Assembly: GCA_022013615.1 (NCBI GenBank)
Contig: JAKLQB010000939.1
Coordinates: 1-5,119 of the forward strand
DNA length: 5,119 nt
Source of the DNA: Desulfobacterales bacterium
GTDB taxonomy: Bacteria; Desulfobacterota; DSM-4660; Desulfatiglandales; Desulfatiglandaceae
Reading direction: 5' to 3'
Shown here: positions 1-4,788 of the stretch, one piece after another
Layout: each line of letters opens with the position of its first letter
How positions within the stretch are numbered: position 1 is the stretch's first letter
Program-made: the position numbers and the translations under genes
Notes under the pieces: generated by a model
The model's database searches: none
What the model was told of the DNA's origin: nothing
Seen by the model: only the letters and a program-made list of their open reading frames with translations

Positions 1-300
1 AACCTTCGTGGTACTACCACACTGGATCATTTTGTTCTTTACAACGTTAGTTCTGTAATTTCAAAATGTTATCGCAATATCTTCACATAGCATTTGTAAA
101 ACTTGTCATCGCCAAGTATAAATGTGGGCTTTCCTCGAAGTGAAACATTTTAAGTTATTCAAAAACCTCGTTTTGCCGATTAACCCATAAGTTATCAATG
201 AGTTACATCTGCTTATAGTATAATATTAGGAGCTAAGTAGATAGGCATTTAGCGGAATTTTAAGGTGGGTTTTTGGCTAAGGTTAGGGGAAAAAAGGAAT
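1..300. other. Gene-poor left flank, no supported gene
   Basis: No convincing coding region is seen on either strand. On the plus strand one frame is open from the left edge to a TAG at 88-90 (29 codons, starting NLRGTTTLDHFVLY). It could be the tail of a plus-strand gene, but it matches nothing I recognise. Every minus-strand candidate is under 25 codons and lacks a good ribosome binding site. A 13-base inverted repeat, GTGGTA-C-TACCAC, lies at 8-20. The segment is AT-rich and carries the TATAAT-like string at 219-224 without a usable -35. It separates the terminator at 301-324 from whatever lies to the left. Confidence 0.5.
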
Positions 301-324
301 AAAAAAACCCCGCTGTTATCGGGG
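301..324 (-). terminator. Rho-independent terminator after the coiled-coil gene
   Basis: Read on the minus strand, CCCCG (324-320), a 7-base loop and CGGGG (312-308) form a GC-only stem. Seven consecutive T's follow directly (307-301). It lies 39 bases past the stop codon of the 73-aa gene, so it is the natural end of the zinc-ribbon/coiled-coil transcript. The hairpin is asymmetric for use: the plus-strand side has no T-run, so it is a one-direction terminator. Confidence 0.85.
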
Positions 325-362
325 TTGGGGGAATTCCGGCTGATGTTGAACGGTGTCCGGGC

Positions 363-584
363 TTAAAGGGTGTGTTTTGTATTCCCGGCCTTCAGGATAT
401 ACATATCATGCTCTTTTTTCAGTTGGTAAGTTTTCTCTCTAAGGGTTTTAATCTCCTTATCTTTTTGTTTCAGCTCGGAATCGTTGTGGCAGGGACGAAA
501 CTCAAGCTTCTTGGTTTGCTTTTTCAGCTGGCTTATCTGGTTTTTAATTTGTTTGAGTTTCTTCCGGGTCTCTTTATCAATCAT
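363..584 (-). CDS. Small lysine-rich coiled-coil protein, unknown function
   Basis: This encodes 73 residues and I do not recognise the family. The protein is very rich in Lys, Gln and Glu. Two helical stretches (about 3-28 and 36-60) carry hydrophobic residues at heptad-like spacing (for example L10, I13, I17, L20 and I45, L48, Y53). A short break, FRPCHND (29-35), separates them, so an antiparallel helical hairpin or short coiled coil is likely. There is no signal peptide or membrane segment. The ATG at 584-582 is the only possible start, because a TGA lies four codons upstream in frame. No Shine-Dalgarno is visible before it (the upstream bases are CACCCCC), so translation may be coupled to the zinc-ribbon gene 43 bases upstream. 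A terminator 39 bases downstream supports a real gene. Low-complexity composition makes distant homology hard to judge, and a chance ORF is not excluded. Confidence 0.6.
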   Translation of the reverse strand: MIDKETRKKLKQIKNQISQLKKQTKKLEFRPCHNDSELKQKDKEIKTLREKTYQLKKEHDMYILKAGNTKHTL

Positions 585-627
585 GGGGGTGCATCACTTA
601 CCACTGACTAGTTAAGTAAAATATTTT

Positions 628-873
628 CTATTCTTTGGTTCTATGTAGAATCAGCAATTCCTGACCCTCTTTCACTTCAATCCAAATCCTGCTATCACAC
701 GCACGACAATTTGAGGGGTTTTTATCGCTTGAGCCCCTCTGGTTTTCGCGAAGTATAGCCAATACGGGGCCTCCGCAACTCGGGCATCGTATCGCGGCAT
801 TATTTCCGAAAGGATCGCAAAGAACAGGAAATCCCGCCTCATCTATACATCTGAAGCCTGTTATTTTTGACAA
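628..873 (-). CDS. Small zinc-ribbon protein, unknown function
   Basis: This encodes 81 residues. Two CxxC knuckles, CPSC (30-33) and CRAC (56-59), are 22 residues apart, the layout of a zinc ribbon binding one Zn(II). Each is followed by a short beta-rich stretch (PVLAILRE at 36-43; RIWIEVKEGQELLILH at 62-77). Two more cysteines (C9, C19) lie N-terminal, spaced too far apart for a standard knuckle. It is probably cytoplasmic; such ribbons serve nucleic-acid binding or protein contact, but nothing here tells which. The start is TTG at 873-871. It is well supported by AAGGAGG six bases upstream, and no better start is available. It begins a short transcription unit with its own promoter (903-932) and is followed 43 bases later by the coiled-coil gene, likely co-transcribed and ended by the terminator at 301-324. 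Confidence 0.78.
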   Translation of the reverse strand: MSKITGFRCIDEAGFPVLCDPFGNNAAIRCPSCGGPVLAILRENQRGSSDKNPSNCRACDSRIWIEVKEGQELLILHRTKE

Positions 874-879
874 ATCTTG

Positions 880-886
880 CCTCCTT
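880..886 (-). promoter_or_regulatory. Strong Shine-Dalgarno deciding a TTG start
   Basis: AAGGAGG on the minus strand lies six bases upstream of the TTG at 873-871. It is a near-perfect anti-16S complement at ideal spacing, so the rare start codon of the zinc-ribbon gene is credible. It is the only strong ribosome binding site seen in the window; the other genes have weak or no such motif. Confidence 0.85.
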
Positions 887-902
887 CGCTTTGCCTAACT
901 TT

Positions 903-932
903 AATGTAGACTGCCGAAAAGCGGTTTATCAA
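903..932 (-). promoter_or_regulatory. Probable sigma70 promoter of the zinc-ribbon operon
   Basis: On the minus strand, TTGATA (932-927, five of six to consensus) and TACATT (908-903, four of six) are separated by 18 bases. Transcription would start near 896, which leaves a leader of about 20 bases carrying the AAGGAGG site. It lies just downstream of the terminator of the preceding gene (983-1003), as expected for an independent unit. This is prediction from consensus only. Confidence 0.55.
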
Positions 933-982
933 GAATATACTGCCAAGTCGTGGAAATGAAAAGAGGAAAGTTTGACGGGGTT

Positions 983-1003
983 AAAAAAGCCCCGCGGAGG
1001 GGC
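983..1003 (-). terminator. Rho-independent terminator after the SEC-C/DUF4238 gene
   Basis: Read on the minus strand, GCCCC (1003-999), a 5-base loop and GGGGC (993-989) form a stem followed at once by six T's (988-983). It is the first hairpin with a T-run downstream of the large gene, although 174 bases past its stop codon. Two other palindromes (1027-1068 and 1083-1128) lie in between and would be in the 3' untranslated part of the mRNA. Confidence 0.75.
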
Positions 1004-1026
1004 GGAGTCCGGGAAACGGGTTAGCC

Positions 1027-1068
1027 CGCCTTCGTCCCGATCCCGAGGCCTCGGGAGGGACTACGGCG
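1027..1068. repeat. GC-rich intergenic palindrome
   Basis: The core CCCGAGGCCTCGGG (1042-1055) is a perfect 14-base palindrome. It is nested inside GTCCC (1034-1038) / GGGAC (1057-1061) and CGCC (1027-1030) / GGCG (1065-1068). The whole 42-base block can form a cruciform or RNA stem with few mismatches. There is no T-run on either side, so it is not a simple terminator. Its composition differs sharply from the surrounding genes. It resembles small dispersed intergenic palindromes (REP-like units), but only one copy is in this window. Confidence 0.7.
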
Positions 1069-1082
1069 AGGCAAGGAAAGGG

Positions 1083-1128
1083 TGTAACCCCCCCCCCCCC
1101 GATGCTGTCGGGGGGGGTATACGTTACA
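1083..1128. repeat. C/G-tract stem-loop with flanking inverted repeat
   Basis: The outer arms are TGTAAC (1083-1088) and GTTACA (1123-1128). The inner stem is eight C's plus GA (1093-1102) paired with TC plus eight G's (1108-1117), around the loop TGCTG. The left arm contains 13 C's in a row (1088-1100), which is unusual and prone to sequencing or replication slippage. No T-run follows within five bases on either strand. It lies 50 bases past the stop codon of the large gene and may protect or structure its mRNA 3' end; it could also be a mobile REP-like unit. Confidence 0.7.
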
Positions 1129-1177
1129 TGGAGTTTTTTAGATTTAATGTTACCTGGTGCAACTTTCATTATTAGTT

Positions 1178-3766
1178 TTACTGAATCGGTTTCATATTTT
1201 GCAGATCCAAAAAAGCCCCAAAAGGCACTGCATCCCAGTATGGGGTATTGGAGCCATGGGTTAATAAAATTTGAGTGATTGTATTAGTACTCAATCCATT
1301 GGCAGGAATTAAATGGCTTACAGGGACATTTATTTTGTATGGCATAGATTGTTCGGGACTTCCTTTAGAAAATTTTTCGTAATCTTTCTCAATCGTATCC
1401 CAGATAGCTTTCATATCCAGGTTCTTAATGAGAAGGGCTAATTCTTTGGCTTCAGCAGATGCTGCCCCGGGATCTTTAATATTTCGTACAGAAGTGCAAA
1501 TTCTACGGTAAAGACCTATGAATTCCTTAAGAGTACCCTTCTCTTTGATTAAACAATAAAATCTGGGGTCAGATTCTATATATATTGTGAAAGGAACGCT
1601 GTCGAGAGCCTGGACAACTGGTGCCCAGGGGTCAATGTCATCATCGCCAGGCTTTTTAAGTACGGCCGATTGAAATTCTCGCCAGCTATACTTCACATCA
1701 GTATATACGAATGAGCCAGTAGCTTGTGCTAAATATAATGCCGTTTCAAGGTTGCCGCCCATTCGAAATATTTGAAGCTGTCCATCATTTTTTCCGGGAG
1801 TTACTGGTTGCATGGGCGCCAAGGGGTCAGCAAGTTTCTCCTTTTGAAAGTATTCTAAGGTTTTTTTAATTTCTTCTTCGGAAAGATCGGGTAACGCTTT
1901 TTTTATTTGATGTTTTAAAATTTCAGGAGGCAAATTCAACGTAGATCTCTTAAAATCATCACGCATTAGTTTTTCAGCATGCCCCATATCTTCTTGGCTT
2001 GGTCCGCGGCCTTTCGCTCTTGCTTCAGCCATTTTATAAATTCGTTTTCGAAAATAAGGATCAAAGTCACAAGGATCTGGAATCATTTCAACGATATCAG
2101 CATCAATGAGCGGCATTATTTGAAACATAAAAAAAACGTTTTTAATAGTGTCGTTTTTATACTGGGCCGGAGAATCATAGGGACTGTATTCCTTATTCAG
2201 AGCTCTAGGGTTCATAAAAGGTGAAATTATTATAATTTTATCCACATACAAGGAATAACCCAGCACAGTGAAAGGAATCACGCGTGGATCAATAGTTCCA
2301 CTATAAAACGCACTCAGCCCATTACTCGGCTTTGGCATTAGACTCATTATCTCGGTATCCGGATTCCAAAGACCTCCCACTACCCTGTATAGTTCTTTGA
2401 TCTTATCATCGGTGAGCTCTTTTCGAAAATCATCCCAATCCTTTCCTTTTGAAAAGCCGAATATTTCTAAAATTGCATTATATAAGATTTGGTTCCTTTG
2501 TTTTATTGAATATTTTCGTACAGGATCATTTTCATTTTCCCGGCTTGTATGTCTACGCCCAAACGCATCTTGATACCAAGCGAGTCCTCCACCTTTGCCA
2601 CCGACATAGATTTCTCCTCCAAACATATATATTTTATTTTTTGGTGGCAAAACTACCTTATACAACGATTTCCATTCATTTTGTGGAAAGGATTTCTCTG
2701 GATAAAGCCACTCCGAATGAGCGGCAGCAATATGTTTACGGGCTCTTTTTTTGATTATATAATTGATTGCGCATACTTCTTCCGGTTTTAACCCCCTGTC
2801 CCTAATAACAGTATCCCACCTTGTTATGGTTTGGGCAAAATACCTCGGATTGGTCCTGCTAATTAGAGGGTCAACTTGGTCTGGATCACGAGCATATTCA
2901 AGGTTCGTGAGAATGAAGCAATGGTTAAGGTCTAAAGGAAAGATAGTCTGTGAAGCTTTCCACGCTGTGGGCGGATCATTAGGATATTTGCATCTCTTTG
3001 AATCCGGGGCGCAAGCAGGATTGTATATTGTAACAGGATGGTCTGAAATGATAAATTTTGTATCCGAATCCTCTGCAGATACTATTTCCATTACGCCCTC
3101 AACCCACATTGTGCAGTGCATTGTTCTAAGGAACTGCATTTCCAACAGCAATTCTAAACGGGACAGCTGAAAATAGTTGGAGCGGATCCAGTCAAGGCCT
3201 TTTGGTGTCCTGAGTTTCTGGGCATCCATGTATACGAATATTTCGCTAAATAATTTTGATAATAAGCTGAAATCTTGAACTACCAGAGCATGAGTTGCCT
3301 TACTGCCATCATTATCAATCTTGCCAAATAGAAATTCTTCGATTTCTTCGTTCCTGATGCCGAAAAATTTAGTTGTATATAAGTCTTTTTCGTAGAAACA
3401 GCTCCTTGGACCCCACTTATAGATTTCTCTAAGCTTAACTTGTCTTCCGTCAGGTAGCTCTTTGAAGGGCTGAAGATTTAGATAGTAGAGGGAGGTTTGG
3501 CCCTCTGGCAGGAATCTTTTTTGATACCAGATGGGGACATAGTGTTGTTTCCGTCTTTTTTTTTGCTTCTCAAGTATGGTGGGTGACAAGGCGTTTCGTT
3601 TTTCAAGAGAAATCCTATTGCCGGTTTTTGGTTCTATGAAACGTTTTTTGGATAACATATTATCGGATGAGGTTGGAACCGGCGGCTTACCGAGACAGCA
3701 TTTTTTGTATTTTTTACCGCTGCCGCAAGGACAAGGATCGTTTCTACCGATTTTTTTCTTTTTCAT
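1178..3766 (-). CDS. SEC-C motif and DUF4238 protein with large unassigned C-terminal part
   Basis: This encodes 862 residues from ATG 3766. Residues 6-24 are a textbook SEC-C motif, IGRNDPCPCGSGKKYKKCC, with zinc ligands C12, C14, C23 and C24. In SecA and many other proteins this motif binds zinc and mediates contact with a partner protein. A DUF4238 domain (function unknown) follows at about 72-345: its N-terminal signature is RKQHYVPIWYQKRFL (72-86), and SDHPVTIYNP (241-250) and FPLDLNHCFILTN (276-288) are typical of its later part. A glycine-rich stretch (383-394) leads into about 470 residues I cannot assign. Landmarks there are SPFMNP (515-520), IPDPCDFDP (562-570), a charged helical segment (590-645) and YLAQATGSFVYTD (678-690). 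There is no signal peptide or membrane helix. An in-frame TTG at 3784 would add MKIFST, but SEC-C motifs usually sit right at the N-terminus and neither start has a clear Shine-Dalgarno, so ATG is preferred. The gene has its own promoter (3805-3833). The product is probably cytoplasmic; its biochemical role is unknown. Confidence 0.9.
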   Translation of the reverse strand: MKKKKIGRNDPCPCGSGKKYKKCCLGKPPVPTSSDNMLSKKRFIEPKTGNRISLEKRNALSPTILEKQKKRRKQHYVPIWYQKRFLPEGQTSLYYLNLQPFKELPDGRQVKLREIYKWGPRSCFYEKDLYTTKFFGIRNEEIEEFLFGKIDNDGSKATHALVVQDFSLLSKLFSEIFVYMDAQKLRTPKGLDWIRSNYFQLSRLELLLEMQFLRTMHCTMWVEGVMEIVSAEDSDTKFIISDHPVTIYNPACAPDSKRCKYPNDPPTAWKASQTIFPLDLNHCFILTNLEYARDPDQVDPLISRTNPRYFAQTITRWDTVIRDRGLKPEEVCAINYIIKKRARKHIAAAHSEWLYPEKSFPQNEWKSLYKVVLPPKNKIYMFGGEIYVGGKGGGLAWYQDAFGRRHTSRENENDPVRKYSIKQRNQILYNAILEIFGFSKGKDWDDFRKELTDDKIKELYRVVGGLWNPDTEIMSLMPKPSNGLSAFYSGTIDPRVIPFTVLGYSLYVDKIIIISPFMNPRALNKEYSPYDSPAQYKNDTIKNVFFMFQIMPLIDADIVEMIPDPCDFDPYFRKRIYKMAEARAKGRGPSQEDMGHAEKLMRDDFKRSTLNLPPEILKHQIKKALPDLSEEEIKKTLEYFQKEKLADPLAPMQPVTPGKNDGQLQIFRMGGNLETALYLAQATGSFVYTDVKYSWREFQSAVLKKPGDDDIDPWAPVVQALDSVPFTIYIESDPRFYCLIKEKGTLKEFIGLYRRICTSVRNIKDPGAASAEAKELALLIKNLDMKAIWDTIEKDYEKFSKGSPEQSMPYKINVPVSHLIPANGLSTNTITQILLTHGSNTPYWDAVPFGAFLDLQNMKPIQ

Positions 3767-3804
3767 AGTGCTAAAGATTTTCAAGTAAGATTATAATGTT
3801 ATGA

Positions 3805-3833
3805 ATTTTAGCGGAAATGGGGATTTGTGTCAA
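3805..3833 (-). promoter_or_regulatory. Sigma70 promoter of the SEC-C/DUF4238 gene
   Basis: On the minus strand, a perfect TTGACA (3833-3828), a 17-base spacer and TAAAAT (3810-3805, five of six) make a near-consensus promoter. Initiation would fall near 3798, giving a leader of about 32 bases to ATG 3766 and only about 14 to the alternative TTG at 3784. A second GTGTCAAA block lies 14 bases farther upstream (3841-3848). A TATAAT string at 3795-3790 lies downstream of the predicted -10 and has no matching -35. Confidence 0.75.
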
Positions 3834-3848
3834 AGTAAGGGTGTCAAA
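3827..3848. repeat. Tandem GTGTCAAA direct repeat at the promoter
   Basis: GTGTCAAA occurs exactly at 3827-3834 and again at 3841-3848, with 14 bases from start to start. The first copy contains the -35 hexamer of the SEC-C/DUF4238 promoter on the minus strand. The upstream copy has no -10 at correct spacing. The pair could be a regulator-binding site overlapping the -35, or a small duplication of promoter sequence. Confidence 0.45.
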
Positions 3849-3882
3849 TGAGGGGGAGTTAAAAATTAAGGTGAGATATTTA

Positions 3883-3927
3883 CCGCCAGTCTTCAAATAG
3901 CCGTTCCGGCCTTACTCTTAGTGGCGG
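3883..3927. other. Nested inverted repeats between the 250-aa gene and the large gene
   Basis: CCGCCA (3883-3888) pairs with TGGCGG (3922-3927). Inside that loop GCCG (3900-3903) pairs with CGGC (3907-3910) around TTC. The structure begins seven bases past the stop codon of the 250-aa gene. No T-run follows on the minus strand, so intrinsic termination is doubtful; it may be a weak 3' structure, and read-through into the large gene is possible. Confidence 0.35.
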
Positions 3928-3933
3928 ATGTAT

Positions 3934-4686
3934 TTAGGGATACACTACTCCACATATATTGAACAGAAAATGCGGCCAAGACCCAGTACCTGCTTCACTA
4001 CTCTTCCGTTTGGTGAAATTTACCCAGAATTGTTTATATTCGGATTCGTCAGCAACGATGTGCTCTCTATAATATTGGCTATTTTGGCGTAGATAACGTT
4101 CCATGTCTTTTAGGTCAGATTTTACTTCTTCCATCACATTCTTTGTGTCTGGGTATCGCATATACTCGAGACGTCCAAGTTGTTTGAGTTTCTGTTTATA
4201 GTCAGCTGTTAACAGAAGGTCGATTCCAATCATTGTCACCTGGTGAAGAAACTTCACAAAAAGCTTTGCATCTTCCCTTTCCTCGCAGTAATTCTTGCCA
4301 ATTTGCTCGAAAGAATCGTATTCCTCACCGCCTTCAAAATACTTCAAGTTCTTTTGGTCAAGTTTTTGCCGTACTTTTTTGATTGAATCGTAGTCTTGAA
4401 AGTGACCGACAAACCAAACAGTTGGAATGTTGTATGGCTGGTTTTTTCCGAAATAATCGACAAATTCATGGAATTTAGTGAGGAAAGGAGCCAAGTGCTG
4501 CGGGGGTATCTTGTCGTTGGTGTGTCTTGTTATGTAGGTTAAAGGTAGCAACCGGGCGATGTCGGACAACCCTAAAATCAATCCTGTCATTAAATCATCA
4601 AGGGTATCCCCATTGAAAGGAAGACGGCTTTTGCTCATGAGAGGGAAGTCGTCTTTGTAAGTATGGAATTTTCTTTGTATTACCAT
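3934..4686 (-). CDS. Hypothetical protein, 250 aa, family not recognised
   Basis: I cannot assign this protein to a family. It appears soluble and largely helical, with no signal peptide and no clear transmembrane helix. The most hydrophobic stretches are about 33-48 (MTGLILGLSDIARLLP) and 149-160 (QVTMIGIDLLLT neighbourhood). A beta-like run, IPTVWFVGHF (87-96), is followed by a charged region (100-140) rich in Lys, Asp and Glu. The 185-225 part is charged and probably helical, and the C-terminus (FLFNICGVVYP) is hydrophobic. No nuclease, kinase or nucleotide-binding motif is evident. The start ATG 4686-4684 has only a weak purine-rich site (AAAGAAA) before it; an in-frame Met at residue 17 is a possible alternative. 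It has its own promoter (4734-4763), similar to that of the downstream SEC-C/DUF4238 gene, from which it is separated by about 170 bases. The length and coherent composition make it a probable real gene. Confidence 0.8.
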   Translation of the reverse strand: MVIQRKFHTYKDDFPLMSKSRLPFNGDTLDDLMTGLILGLSDIARLLPLTYITRHTNDKIPPQHLAPFLTKFHEFVDYFGKNQPYNIPTVWFVGHFQDYDSIKKVRQKLDQKNLKYFEGGEEYDSFEQIGKNYCEEREDAKLFVKFLHQVTMIGIDLLLTADYKQKLKQLGRLEYMRYPDTKNVMEEVKSDLKDMERYLRQNSQYYREHIVADESEYKQFWVNFTKRKSSEAGTGSWPHFLFNICGVVYP

Positions 4687-4703
4687 GGTTTCTTTATGAA
4701 CTT

Positions 4704-4733
4704 AAAAAAATAGCTCAATCACGGGCTATTTTT
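4704..4733 (-). terminator. AT-rich hairpin terminator after mug
   Basis: On the minus strand AAAAATAGC (4733-4725) and GCTATTTTT (4714-4706) form a perfect 9-base-pair stem around a 10-base loop, and the T-run continues to 4704 (seven T's in all). It lies 56 bases after the mug stop codon. The stem is weak in GC, so efficiency may be partial. It is nearly symmetric and could also work on the plus strand. Its left part overlaps the start region of the promoter for the 250-aa gene. Confidence 0.6.
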
Positions 4734-4763
4734 AGATTAGCAGAAAATGGGGTGATTTGTCAA
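4734..4763 (-). promoter_or_regulatory. Extended -10 sigma70 promoter of the 250-aa gene
   Basis: On the minus strand, TTGACA (4763-4758) is followed by an 18-base spacer ending in TGC, then TAATCT (4739-4734). The TG one base before the hexamer is the extended -10 motif, which compensates for a poor -10 (three of six). Initiation would fall near 4727, about 40 bases before the ATG at 4686. The -35/spacer block closely resembles that of the next gene (3815-3834). Confidence 0.6.
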
Positions 4764-4788
4764 ATTTTCGGGTGCTTAGGTGTATCCG

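Noticed and set aside
219..224. Perfect TATAAT on the plus strand, followed by AGGAG at 228-232
   Set aside because: The correctly spaced -35 position (196-201, CAATGA) does not resemble TTGACA, and no start codon or plus-strand gene follows the AGGAG.
249..258. TTTAGCGGAA shared with 3807-3816 in the promoter of the large gene
   Set aside because: A 10-base exact match is expected several times by chance in a 5-kb window, and no TTGACA lies at the right distance near 249.
372..611. 79-codon hydrophobic plus-strand frame that looks like a small membrane protein
   Set aside because: It is the reverse complement of the lysine-rich coiled-coil gene; Lys/Glu codons (AAA, GAA) read as Phe/Leu-rich on the other strand. 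The minus-strand frame has a matching terminator.
972..1175. Open frames of 62-67 codons on both strands across the palindrome cluster
   Set aside because: They consist of low-complexity Pro/Gly/Arg from the GC hairpins and C-tract, and the region is bounded by a terminator; no coding signal is seen.
2763..3170. 135-codon plus-strand open frame
   Set aside because: It lies wholly antisense to the SEC-C/DUF4238 gene, has no ribosome binding site and its translation shows no family signature; it is a shadow of the real gene.
3767..3784. TTG at 3784 as the start of the SEC-C/DUF4238 gene
   Set aside because: No Shine-Dalgarno precedes it, the predicted leader would be only about 14 bases, and ATG 3766 places the SEC-C motif right at the N-terminus as is usual.
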